DNA from: Ardenticatenaceae bacterium
GTDB taxonomy: Bacteria; Chloroflexota; Anaerolineae; Promineifilales; Promineifilaceae
DNA: 64,000 bases
Assembly (NCBI GenBank): GCA_020634375.1
Contig: JACKBX010000003.1
Coordinates: 496,001-560,000, forward strand
Direction: 5' to 3'
Shown here: positions 24,877-34,597 of the stretch, piece after piece
Position numbering within the stretch: position 1 is the stretch's first letter
How the letters are laid out: each line of letters begins with the position of its first letter
The notes under the pieces: generated by a model
What the model was told of the DNA's origin: nothing
What the model saw: only the letters and a program-made list of their open reading frames with translations
The model's database searches: none
Position numbers and translations under genes: made by a program

Positions 24877-24895
24877 GGTTGGGTGTTGTGGCTCT

Positions 24896-26635
<1,740 letters not shown>

Positions 26636-26662
26636 GTGTTAAACTAACAGGAGGGACATTTC

Positions 26663-27823
26663 ATGAGTTCAGACACCATTCAAGTGGATTATGAACAACT
26701 TATAGACATCGCATCCAAATTCCAGCAACAAGCCGACGATATGATGCAATTGCATCAACAAATCCAGCTAAAGGCTGACCAACTGAAAAGTGGCGGCTGG
26801 CAAGGGCAGGGCGCCAATGCTTTTAAGCACGAAATGGATGACACCGTGCTGCCTACTCTTAGCCGGCTTGCAGAAGGATTAGAAAAAGCCCATCAAACCA
26901 CGCAAGCGATTAGCGACACATTTGCTGCCGCCGAAGAAGAAGCTGCAAATGGCTTGCAAATTGATGCTGACAAAATGTCCCCTGGCGGGAACCGACAAGG
27001 CCCAAACGGGGCACATCACATAGAACCGCGCCCTCAAGGACCAGCCATTACCCAAATTCCGCCGCGTGATTATGCGCTGATGAGCCAAGCCGCCTATACA
27101 GATGGCGGCGAACTACCTCAAGAATTGAAAGATAAGGGGTGGGAGCGGCTGGCAGTTGGTCGAACGACAACCGGCTATTATGGCGTGGCTTACGTCAATC
27201 GGCAGACGGGGGAAGTGGTAATAGCGCATCGCGGTACAGATGCTGACTTGGGTGATGTTATCGAGGGTATAGGACGTGGGGCGGCTGGTAATAGTGTTAT
27301 AGATTTGGCACGTATGGGTGGTTTTAATGCCGACGGGAATGATCTGGACGATGATGCTCAAATTGCAATGGGTCTTGCGCCGGATCAATATCAAGAGTCA
27401 CGCTCCTTTGTGGCGCAGGTACACGAGCAATTAAGCAAAGCAGGAATGGGGGATTATAAGGTAACGCACACGGGTCATTCGCTGGGGGCTGTATTGGCTG
27501 ATTTGCACGCAGCAGAGAGGGGACAGCCTGCTATTACGTTTGATAATCCAGGCGCGAAGGAGCCTTTGGCAAGTATTGGGCGCACATATAACCCAGAAAA
27601 TCATGTCGCGTATCAATCGCACGAAAATCTGATCAATACCACCAATCAACAAGCAGGGTATTTTGTCCCCATTCGCTTACAAACCGAGTCTGATCAAATC
27701 GGCATTATACGCGACACGCTGCATGATCATTCGTTGGACAATATTGTTGATGCCATGAATCCTGAAACGGGACGGCCGTTAACCGAAGGCAAAATTGGTA
27801 CAGGCAAGTACGGTAAAAATTAG
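26663..27823 (+). CDS. WXG100-lipase protein, probable T7SS-type effector
   Basis: A 386-residue protein with an excellent GGAGGG ribosome binding site. Residues 1-98 form a WXG100-like helical hairpin (YEQLIDIASKFQQQADDM... with W46-x-G48 in GGWQGQGANAF). A Gly/Pro-rich linker (about 104-130) leads to an alpha/beta-hydrolase of the lipase class 3/DUF2974 type: IAHRGTDADLGD (oxyanion region, 187-198), nucleophile elbow THTGHSLGAVLADLHA with Ser273, a likely acid Asp294 in TFDNPGAK, and His356 in LHDHSLDNIV. WXG100 heads direct proteins to type VII secretion and some such effectors carry lipases. No ESX/Yuk machinery or immunity gene is in the window. Housekeeping phospholipase is the alternative. 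Confidence 0.75.
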   Translation: MSSDTIQVDYEQLIDIASKFQQQADDMMQLHQQIQLKADQLKSGGWQGQGANAFKHEMDDTVLPTLSRLAEGLEKAHQTTQAISDTFAAAEEEAANGLQIDADKMSPGGNRQGPNGAHHIEPRPQGPAITQIPPRDYALMSQAAYTDGGELPQELKDKGWERLAVGRTTTGYYGVAYVNRQTGEVVIAHRGTDADLGDVIEGIGRGAAGNSVIDLARMGGFNADGNDLDDDAQIAMGLAPDQYQESRSFVAQVHEQLSKAGMGDYKVTHTGHSLGAVLADLHAAERGQPAITFDNPGAKEPLASIGRTYNPENHVAYQSHENLINTTNQQAGYFVPIRLQTESDQIGIIRDTLHDHSLDNIVDAMNPETGRPLTEGKIGTGKYGKN

Positions 27824-27833
27824 GCACCGTTTC

Positions 27834-29051
27834 TTACCCATCATTTTGCTCGGTGGGGGCGCTGGTAATGGGACGACCCAGCAAATAATCAACGGCCGTT
27901 TGCAACTGCACATCCACCCATTCCTCGCCATCAGCCAATTCTGGCTGAACCACCACATAATCCGGTTCTAAGCCGGTCTCATGCACCCAGGTTTCGTCTG
28001 GGGTCAGCCAGCGGGCGATGGTAATGCGCACGCCGCCGCCATTGCTTAACTCTTGCCAGGTTTGCACGGTACCTTTGCCAAATGTCGTTTGCCCAACAAG
28101 AATACCGCGCTCATGATCACGGATGGCTCCAGCCAACACCTCTGAGGCGCTGGCGCTGCCCTCATCTACCAAGACAACGAGGGGAATGTCTTGGGCAATG
28201 CCTTCGTCGGTAGCCTTGAAAGAATCGGAACGGCCGTTGCCAAATCGTTCCGTCAAAATTGTGCCCTCTGGCAAGAAAATATCAGCGATGTCAATGGCTG
28301 AGGTCAGCGCCCCGCCAGGGTTGCGCCGTAAATCGAGGATAAGGCCCACCGGGTCTTGAGCCAACAACTCCTCTAGCAGTGCTTGCAATTCTTCTGGTGA
28401 ACGGTCGCCGAACTGGCTGAGGCGGGCATAAGCAATGCCATCGTCCAGCATTTCGCCACGCACGCTGGGCAGTTCGACGGTGTCGCGGGTGATTTCGACG
28501 GTGAAGGTTTCGCCATCGCGCTCAATCAGGAGAGAAACGGCCGTGCCTGCTGGGCCACGCACTAAACCTGCCGCCTCACTCACGTCCATGCCAGTTAAAT
28601 CTACGCCATCCGCCTGGCGCAAAATATCCCCTGGCAGCAAACCGGCAGCCTCCGCCGGTGAGCCATCAATAGGCGAGACAACGGTGATATTGCCGTCAAT
28701 TGCTTCCACTTCTGCACCAATGCCCTGAAATTCACCCTGCATATTCAAGCGAGCGGCTTCCTCCGCCTCTGGAGAAAGATAGCGGGTATGTTGATCGCCC
28801 AACGATGCCAACATACCATCAATGGCCCCTTGTACAAGGGCATCATCGTCAACCGGCTGCTCGTAATAACGGGCATGAACCAGTTGCCAGGTCTCCATAA
28901 TGGGTGAAGTAGCTTCTCCTGTGTCAGAAATACCCGCCAGATTAAAAAACTGGATGGGGGCAATGGGCGACTGTCCAAATAAATACCCGGCATTGAAACC
29001 GAGAAAGGTAAAGATAACAATAAGAAAGAGTATAGATACGCGAGATTTCAT
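27834..29051 (-). CDS. ctpA: Carboxyl-terminal processing protease (S41)
   Basis: A 405-residue exported protease with an N-terminal membrane helix (residues 6-26), a helical cap region (50-105), a PDZ domain (about 108-185; GIGAEVEAIDGNITVVSPIDGSPA) and an S41 peptidase core. The catalytic pair is Ser301 in DEGSASASE and Lys326 in TTFGKGTVQ, 25 residues apart as in Prc and D1P. The LDLRRNPGGALTSAI strand is typical. Such proteases trim or degrade exported proteins from their C-termini. Convergent with the WXG100-lipase gene, 10 bases apart. Confidence 0.92.
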   Translation of the reverse strand: MKSRVSILFLIVIFTFLGFNAGYLFGQSPIAPIQFFNLAGISDTGEATSPIMETWQLVHARYYEQPVDDDALVQGAIDGMLASLGDQHTRYLSPEAEEAARLNMQGEFQGIGAEVEAIDGNITVVSPIDGSPAEAAGLLPGDILRQADGVDLTGMDVSEAAGLVRGPAGTAVSLLIERDGETFTVEITRDTVELPSVRGEMLDDGIAYARLSQFGDRSPEELQALLEELLAQDPVGLILDLRRNPGGALTSAIDIADIFLPEGTILTERFGNGRSDSFKATDEGIAQDIPLVVLVDEGSASASEVLAGAIRDHERGILVGQTTFGKGTVQTWQELSNGGGVRITIARWLTPDETWVHETGLEPDYVVVQPELADGEEWVDVQLQTAVDYLLGRPITSAPTEQNDG

Positions 29052-29098
29052 TTAGTTTTCCCTTTGAAATTGTAAGAAGTCATGTTCTTTCGGAGAAA

Positions 29099-29155
29099 TA
29101 CGGGAGATTTCTAAGGCCAACGGGAGGTTTCTAAAGACCAACGGAAGATTTCTTA
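29099..29155. repeat. Three tandem imperfect 20-21 base repeats
   Basis: Units begin ACGGGAGATTTCTAAGGCCA, ACGGGAGGTTTCTAAAGACC and ACGGAAGATTTCTTATTTGG. They lie upstream of ctpA, on the side of its probable promoter, and could be operator copies or a minisatellite. Confidence 0.7.
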
Positions 29156-29213
29156 TTTGGCACAACTATATCACAGGAGACAACACGCGCACGGCGCACC
29201 ACGAATAGATGAA

Positions 29214-29246
29214 AATTCATTATTCGTTATTCATTATTCGTTATTT
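29214..29246. repeat. Heptad repeat, ATTCGTT/ATTCATT type
   Basis: ATTCATT, ATTCGTT, ATTCATT, ATTCGTT units with period 7. It has no arm of opposite sense close by. Confidence 0.75.
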
Positions 29247-29308
29247 TCTGAGGAGTTTGGCGTAGGGTAAGAGGTGTCTAAGCGCGGGGGCAGCATGTTT
29301 TTCTCGTC

Positions 29309-29336
29309 TTGTTACCAGGGTAGGCTCTGATAAAAT
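29309..29336 (+). promoter_or_regulatory. Promoter of the sugar transferase
   Basis: TTGTTA (29309-29314), 16-base spacer, TAAAAT (29331-29336). The expected transcript start lies about 14 bases before the ATG. Confidence 0.55.
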
Positions 29337-29356
29337 ACGGGATAGGATATTGCAGC

Positions 29357-30790
29357 ATGACCACACAAAAGACACGCACCATTTACACCATCTCGCTATT
29401 TTTTTCTGATATTTTGTTAACGGCCGTTGCCTTTATACTGGCCTATCAATTACGTGTACTCATACCCTGGCCCGACCCGCTAACAAACATTGCCCCCCTC
29501 TTGCGCTACAGCCGCCTGATGCTGGTACACATTTTTTCGGTGCTTGCCGTGCTGTTTTTCTCCGGTCAATATTACATTCCCCGCGCTGTCTCGCGCATTG
29601 ACCAATTGTATCGCATCATTTCTGGCGTCACCCTGGGCACGTTGGTTGCTGTTGCCCTCACCTCCATCCTCTTCAAGAATGATCCTGTCATCATGGACTT
29701 CCCTCGCGGCATGATTTTGTACGATGGCGTGTTAGCCATCTTCTTGTTGATGACGGGGCGCGGTATGCAAACGATGGTGCGCAATGCGCTGCGCAAACGT
29801 GGGTTGGGCACAGACCGTCTCTTAGTCGTCGGCACAAATGACACGGCGCGTATTATTTTGCAGCGCATCTTGTGGTCGCCGCAGCTTGGGTATGATTTGG
29901 TGGGTGTGATCGCGGAAGATGGGGAAACGGCCGTTAAAGAAATTCTCGGCATCCCCGTGCTGGGCATTCCCGAAGACCTACCCAGCCTCATTGAAGCCCA
30001 TCAAATCGCCGAAGTCCTCATCGCCATGCCCGAACGTGGCCACCGCGAAACCATACGCGTCATCTCCTACTGCGAACGTGGCCGCGTCTCCGTCAAAGTC
30101 TTCCCCGACATCTTCCAATTCGTCACTTCTGAAGCCACTATTGACGATCTCGGTGGGCTGCCCCTGCTTTCTGTGCGAGACTTTGCTCTGCGCGGTTATC
30201 TACTTATTTTCAAGCGGCTCATGGATTTATTCGGCGCGGCCTTCGGGCTTATTTTCCTTTCCCCGCTCATGCTGCTCGTCGCCATTGCCATCAAAATCGA
30301 ATCTCCCGGCCCAGCTTTCTTTATTCAAGAGCGCATGGGGCTGGATGGCAAACCCTTTTTGATGATCAAGTTCCGCTCCATGCGCAAAGACGCCGAAAAA
30401 GATGGCCCCGGCTGGACAAAAGATAATGATCCTCGCCAAACCAGATTGGGCACACTACTGCGCAAGGTTGAGATTGACGAGCTGCCCAATCTCATCAATG
30501 TCTTTTTGGGCGAGATGAGCCTGGTTGGGCCGCGCCCGGAACAAGCGCACTACGTGGAACAGTTTCGCCGCAATGTACCTCATTACATGGATCGCCATAA
30601 AGAGAAAGGCGGCATGACCGGCTGGGCACAAGTCAATGGCCTGCGCGGAGACACGTCCATTGCCGAGCGCACAAAATATGACTTGTGGTATTCTGAAAAT
30701 TGGTCGATGTTGCTAGACATCAAGATCATTCTACGCACGATCTGGCAAATTTTTGAGCGCAAAAATAAGTCGACTACCCCTGTTATCTAA
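29357..30790 (+). CDS. Polyprenyl-phosphate sugar-1-phosphate transferase
   Basis: A 477-residue polyisoprenyl-phosphate hexose-1-phosphate transferase (WbaP/CpsE/WcaJ type) that starts a glycan on undecaprenyl phosphate. The N-terminus has four hydrophobic helices (about 12-30, 48-70, 85-105, 118-135). The middle holds a Rossmann-like CoA-binding domain (RLLVVGTNDTARIILQRIL). The catalytic bacterial sugar-transferase domain (from about residue 275) shows KRLMDLFGAAFGLIFL, FFIQERMGLDGKPFLMIKFRSM, LLRKVEIDELPNLINVFLGE with MSLVGPRPE, and GMTGWAQVNGLRGDT. Full length. It would initiate an exopolysaccharide or glycan repeat unit; no other biosynthesis genes are next to it. Confidence 0.92.
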   Translation: MTTQKTRTIYTISLFFSDILLTAVAFILAYQLRVLIPWPDPLTNIAPLLRYSRLMLVHIFSVLAVLFFSGQYYIPRAVSRIDQLYRIISGVTLGTLVAVALTSILFKNDPVIMDFPRGMILYDGVLAIFLLMTGRGMQTMVRNALRKRGLGTDRLLVVGTNDTARIILQRILWSPQLGYDLVGVIAEDGETAVKEILGIPVLGIPEDLPSLIEAHQIAEVLIAMPERGHRETIRVISYCERGRVSVKVFPDIFQFVTSEATIDDLGGLPLLSVRDFALRGYLLIFKRLMDLFGAAFGLIFLSPLMLLVAIAIKIESPGPAFFIQERMGLDGKPFLMIKFRSMRKDAEKDGPGWTKDNDPRQTRLGTLLRKVEIDELPNLINVFLGEMSLVGPRPEQAHYVEQFRRNVPHYMDRHKEKGGMTGWAQVNGLRGDTSIAERTKYDLWYSENWSMLLDIKIILRTIWQIFERKNKSTTPVI

Positions 30791-30802
30791 CGCTCTTCTT
30801 AT

Positions 30803-30831
30803 TTGACGCTGAATTTTGGGCATGTTATGAT
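30803..30831 (+). promoter_or_regulatory. Promoter of the hrcA-grpE-dnaK operon
   Basis: TTGACG (30803-30808), 17-base spacer, TATGAT (30826-30831): a near-consensus vegetative promoter. The start site would be near 30838, just before the CIRCE element. Confidence 0.85.
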
Positions 30832-30846
30832 ATTTGAAGCCCGACG

Positions 30847-30873
30847 CTAGCACTCCAGCCAATAGAGTGCTAG
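30847..30873 (+). promoter_or_regulatory. CIRCE operator (HrcA binding site)
   Basis: CTAGCACTC (30847-30855), nine bases, GAGTGCTAG (30865-30873). This is the CIRCE inverted repeat TTAGCACTC-N9-GAGTGCTAA with a symmetric T-to-C change at the ends. It lies right after the promoter of the gene for its own repressor. Confidence 0.95.
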
Positions 30874-30899
30874 AGATTATAAGTGAACGAGTTGTTTAG

Positions 30900-30936
30900 T
30901 TGGAGACTAGCACCCCTGACTGGTACTAGTCTCCAA
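30900..30936 (+). promoter_or_regulatory. Second dyad in the hrcA leader
   Basis: Perfect 11-bp inverted repeat TTGGAGACTAG / CTAGTCTCCAA with a 15-base loop beginning CACCCC. No T run follows, so it is not an obvious terminator. The left edge plus loop (CTAGCACCC) resembles a CIRCE half-site, but the right half does not match. Confidence 0.6.
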
Positions 30937-30955
30937 TTGTGTAGCAAGAAGAGCG

Positions 30956-32020
30956 ATGTTTCCATCCCTCACAGACCGACAACAGCATATTTTGGCAATG
31001 GTCGTGCGCAGCCACATTGAAAACGGCCGTCCTGTTGGCTCCAAAACACTGGTGGACGAGTATGAGTTGGACGTTAGCTCTGCAACTGTACGCAACGAAA
31101 TGGCCGCGCTGGCAGAGCTAGGTTACATCATGCAATTGCACACCTCGGCAGGGCGCATCCCCACCGAACTGGGTTATCGCTACTTTGTGCAAAAGTTGCT
31201 GCGCGAATTCCACCTGCCCTTCCACGAGCAGCAAATGATTCGCCACCAGTTTCACCAGGCACGGCTGGACTTAAATCAATGGATGCGGCTGGCGGCTGCC
31301 ATTTTGGCCCGCACATCACACGGGGCCAGCGTAGTCACAGCGCCGCAGCCACAACTGAATCGCTTCAAGCATGTGCAGCTTATCTCCACTCAGGGACGGC
31401 TGGTGCTGATGATCCTGGTGTTGTTTGGCGGCGAGGTACAGCAACAAATGTTGACGCTGGCGGAACCGCTACCTCAAGCACGCCTCAGCGCCGCAGCAGA
31501 CCGCCTGAATGCGCTGTTTGAAAATGAAGATTCTGGTGGCATTGCGTCGCGCCTGAACCAGCTTGATACACTGGAATTTGAAGTGACGCGGCTGGTTTTG
31601 GATATTTTGCGGCGGGCTGATGAACGGCCGTTCCACAGCAACATTTATCGTGACGGCTTGCTGAACATCATGGACGACGAAGGCACGCGCTCGGCCGTCC
31701 GTGTGCTAGAAGAACGCACCTTGCTGGCAAACGTCCTCAGCCACACGCAAACACCCAGCGCAAGCGGTGTCCAAGTTGTCATTGGCGGCGAGGGACGCTG
31801 GGAAGAGCTGAAAGACTGCACCATCATCCTCTCCCGTTATGGCACAACAGACCAGCTTAGTGGCACCATTGCCGTCATCGGCCCCATGCGCATGCCCTAT
31901 GCTCGCAACGTCGCCGCCGTCCGCTATGTCGCAGACCTGATGAGCGGCTTTTTAGGCGACTATTATTTGAGCGCACCCAATCCCGATTCCAATGTTGAAG
32001 AGGTGAATACGAGTGAGTAA
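30956..32020 (+). CDS. hrcA: Heat-inducible transcription repressor HrcA
   Basis: A 354-residue repressor of the class I heat-shock operon. The N-terminal winged helix shows LTDRQQHILAMVVRSHIENGRPVGSKTL and SSATVRNEMAALAELGYIMQLHTSAGRIPTE (recognition helix and wing), followed by the GAF-like dimerisation domain with VIGGEGRWEELKDCTIILSRYG and IAVIGPMRMPYARNVAAVRYVA. It binds the CIRCE element upstream; GroEL normally assists its activity. First gene of hrcA-grpE-dnaK-(dnaJ-prmA). Its end overlaps the grpE GTG start by eight bases. Confidence 0.95.
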   Translation: MFPSLTDRQQHILAMVVRSHIENGRPVGSKTLVDEYELDVSSATVRNEMAALAELGYIMQLHTSAGRIPTELGYRYFVQKLLREFHLPFHEQQMIRHQFHQARLDLNQWMRLAAAILARTSHGASVVTAPQPQLNRFKHVQLISTQGRLVLMILVLFGGEVQQQMLTLAEPLPQARLSAAADRLNALFENEDSGGIASRLNQLDTLEFEVTRLVLDILRRADERPFHSNIYRDGLLNIMDDEGTRSAVRVLEERTLLANVLSHTQTPSASGVQVVIGGEGRWEELKDCTIILSRYGTTDQLSGTIAVIGPMRMPYARNVAAVRYVADLMSGFLGDYYLSAPNPDSNVEEVNTSE

Positions 32021-32576
32021 CGAAACTATCAAAGACCAAGTAGAAGAAGTAGAAACGAATGAAGTAAAAGAAGTGGTGGAGGAAACGGCCGTACCCACCG
32101 ACACCGCCGAAACAGAACCTACCCTGGAAGAACAACTTGAAGCCGCCAAAGCCGAAGCCGCCAAAAATATGGATGGCTGGCTGCGTGCCCAGGCCGAATT
32201 CGCCAACGCCCGCAAACGCTTCGAGAAGCAGCGTGCCGACGCCTACAACAACGCCACAGCGGATGTCATCGTCAACTTGCTGCCCGTCATGGACGATTTC
32301 CAACGAGCACTCGACAACGTCCCAGAAACCATCGAAAAAGACGGTTGGTTTGAAGGCATCGTTTTGGTGCAGCGCAAACTCAACACTGTTCTGGACAACT
32401 TCAAAGTCGTCCCCATCGAGGCTGTCGGCCAACCATTCGACCCCAACTTGCATGAGGCCATCATGCAAGAGGATTCTGACGAGTACGAAAGCGGCATAGT
32501 CACCCGCGAATTGCAAAAAGGATACAAACTAGGCGACCGTGTTGTGCGCCCTACCCTGGTGTACGTCGCCGCGTAA
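32013..32576 (+). CDS. grpE: Nucleotide exchange factor GrpE
   Basis: A 187-residue co-chaperone that exchanges ADP for ATP on DnaK. It uses a GTG start overlapping hrcA. An acidic N-terminal tail (VEEVETNEVKEVVEETAV) precedes a long helix (about 30-75) and the C-terminal beta domain with GWFEGIVLVQRKLNTVLDNF, FDPNLHEAIMQEDSD and GYKLGDRVVRPTLVYV, the GrpE signature. Confidence 0.95.
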   Translation: MSNETIKDQVEEVETNEVKEVVEETAVPTDTAETEPTLEEQLEAAKAEAAKNMDGWLRAQAEFANARKRFEKQRADAYNNATADVIVNLLPVMDDFQRALDNVPETIEKDGWFEGIVLVQRKLNTVLDNFKVVPIEAVGQPFDPNLHEAIMQEDSDEYESGIVTRELQKGYKLGDRVVRPTLVYVAA

Positions 32577-32601
32577 CAACCAATCAAGAGAGGAACAAAT
32601 C

Positions 32602-34494
32602 ATGAGCAAAATCATCGGTATAGACCTGGGAACAACCAATTCTGTAGCGGCCGTCATGGAAGGCGGTGAACCAACCGTCATCCCCAGCGCTGAGGGCAGC
32701 CGCCTATTCCCCTCCATCGTCGCCGTCAACCCCAAAACCGGCGAACGCTTGGTAGGGCAAGTTGCCAAACGGCAGGCCGTCATCAACCCGGAGAACACCA
32801 TTTTCTCCGTCAAACGTTTCATGGGGCGTAAATACGACGATTCGCAGGTAAACCGGGCCAAAGGATACGTCCCCTACGAAGTCCGCAAAGCCAGCAATGG
32901 CGACGTGCGCGTGGTCATGAATGAACGCGAATATTCCCCACCAGAAATCTCGGCAATGATCCTGCAAAAAATAAAAACTGACGCCGAAGCGTATTTGGGC
33001 CAGCCGATCACACAAGCCGTCATCACCGTGCCCGCCTACTTCAACGACAGCCAACGTCAGGCGACCAAAGACGCGGGCAAAATCGCCGGACTGGAAGTGA
33101 TGCGTATCGTCAACGAACCCACTGCATCCTCTCTGGCCTATGGCTTGGGCAGCAGCAAAGACGAAATGATTGCTGTCTACGACTTAGGCGGTGGCACATT
33201 CGACATTTCCATTTTGGAAGTGGGCGATGGCGTGTTTGAGGTGAAATCTACCAACGGCGACACCTTCCTCGGTGGTGATGATTTCGATTTAAAAATTATT
33301 GACTGGGCGGCCGAGCAGTTCAAAATGCAGGAAGGCATTGACCTGCGCCAAGACCGTCAGGCATTGCAGCGTCTGCGCGAGGCATCTGAAAAAGCCAAGA
33401 TTGAATTATCTACCACGATGCAGACCGAATTGAACCTGCCCTATATCACGGCCGATGCTACTGGCCCCAAACACCTCAATCTGACGCTGACCCGCGCCAA
33501 ATTGGAACAGCTCACCGAAGATTTGCTGCGCCGCAGCATTGAACCCTGCCGTCTAGCGCTGAAAGACGCTGGACTGAGTACATCCGAGATTACGCAGGTG
33601 GTTTTGGTGGGCGGCATGACCCGTATGCCGGCCGTGCAGGAAGCGGTGAAGAAATTCTTTGGCCGCGAGCCGCATAAGGGTGTGAACCCCGACGAAGTTG
33701 TTGGCTTGGGCGCGGCCATTCAGGCAGGCGTACTTGGCGGCGATGTGAAAGACGTGCTGCTGCTAGACGTGACGCCGCTGACGCTGGGCATTGAGACGCT
33801 GGGCGGCGTAGCAACCCCGCTGATTGAACGCAACACTACCATCCCCACGAAGAAGAGTCAGGTCTTTTCCACCGCCGCCGATGGGCAAACGCAGGTGGAA
33901 ATTCATGTCACCCAGGGCGAACGGCCGATGGCGGCTGACAACAAGAGCCTGGGACGCTTCATTCTGGATGGCATTCCCCCAGCACCGCGTGGCGTACCAC
34001 AAATTGAAGTCACCTTTGACATCAATGCTGACGGCATTTTGCACGTTAACGCCAAAGACAAGGCCACGGGCCGTGAGCAGATGATGCAAATCATCCCCTC
34101 TAGTGGTCTATCAGACAACGAAATTGAGAACATGGTGAAGGATGCTGAACAGCACGCCAGCGAGGACTTAAAGCGCAAAGAGGCCGTGGAAGTGCATAAT
34201 ACAGCGGACTCGGCCGTGTACAGCGCGGAGAAGTTCTTGAAGGATAATGCGGAGTCTATTCCTGATGCACAGAAGACGGCCGTGCAAACGCAAATTGATG
34301 CCGTCAAATCTGCCCTATCCGGTGGTGACGCCTCTGCTATCCAGGCCGCAGCAGAACAGTTGCAAGCCGTAATGCAAGAAGCTGGCGCGGCCATGTACCA
34401 ACAACAAGGCCAAGCTCCTGGCGGCGACCCCTCCGGTGACAGCTCAACCGATGGTGACGAAGACGTTATCGAAGGCGAATTCAGCGATATGTAG
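32602..34494 (+). CDS. dnaK: Chaperone DnaK (Hsp70)
   Basis: A 630-residue Hsp70. I start at MSKIIGIDLGTTNSVAAVM, with GAGAGGAAC upstream; the frame continues 63 bases further into grpE. The nucleotide-binding domain carries IDLGTTNS, VYDLGGGTFDISIL and VLVGGMTRMPAVQ; the substrate-binding domain follows DVTPLTLGIETLGGV, then the helical lid and a Gly/Asp-rich tail ending DEDVIEGEFSDM. It works with the GrpE and DnaJ encoded beside it. The gene is nearly free of the ACGGCCGT palindrome, with one copy in the lid region. Confidence 0.98.
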   Translation: MSKIIGIDLGTTNSVAAVMEGGEPTVIPSAEGSRLFPSIVAVNPKTGERLVGQVAKRQAVINPENTIFSVKRFMGRKYDDSQVNRAKGYVPYEVRKASNGDVRVVMNEREYSPPEISAMILQKIKTDAEAYLGQPITQAVITVPAYFNDSQRQATKDAGKIAGLEVMRIVNEPTASSLAYGLGSSKDEMIAVYDLGGGTFDISILEVGDGVFEVKSTNGDTFLGGDDFDLKIIDWAAEQFKMQEGIDLRQDRQALQRLREASEKAKIELSTTMQTELNLPYITADATGPKHLNLTLTRAKLEQLTEDLLRRSIEPCRLALKDAGLSTSEITQVVLVGGMTRMPAVQEAVKKFFGREPHKGVNPDEVVGLGAAIQAGVLGGDVKDVLLLDVTPLTLGIETLGGVATPLIERNTTIPTKKSQVFSTAADGQTQVEIHVTQGERPMAADNKSLGRFILDGIPPAPRGVPQIEVTFDINADGILHVNAKDKATGREQMMQIIPSSGLSDNEIENMVKDAEQHASEDLKRKEAVEVHNTADSAVYSAEKFLKDNAESIPDAQKTAVQTQIDAVKSALSGGDASAIQAAAEQLQAVMQEAGAAMYQQQGQAPGGDPSGDSSTDGDEDVIEGEFSDM

Positions 34495-34497
34495 GAA

Positions 34498-34563
34498 CGT
34501 GATGCGTGAAACGTGAAACGTGAGGCAATCAAGTCACCATTCACGTTTCACGTTTTACGTTTC
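34498..34563. repeat. Heptad-repeat hairpin, CGTGAAA type
   Basis: Left arm (34498-34523) of GCGTGAA, ACGTGAA, ACGTGA; right arm (34534-34563) of TTCACG, TTTCACG, TTTTACG, TTTCA. It separates dnaK from dnaJ and could weaken read-through. Confidence 0.8.
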
Positions 34564-34597
34564 ATGCCATTGCCTGCCACCCCCCTGAGAGCGATTT

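Larger units (their letters stand above)
29052..29356. other. Gap between divergent ctpA and sugar transferase
   Basis: No gene is seen. It contains three imperfect 20-21 base tandem repeats, a heptad array and a promoter for the sugar transferase, listed separately. Confidence 0.8.

Noticed and set aside
30900..30936. Second CIRCE element
   Set aside because: Only one half resembles CIRCE; the right half lacks GAGTGCTA and the spacer is 15, not 9. Kept as an unassigned dyad.
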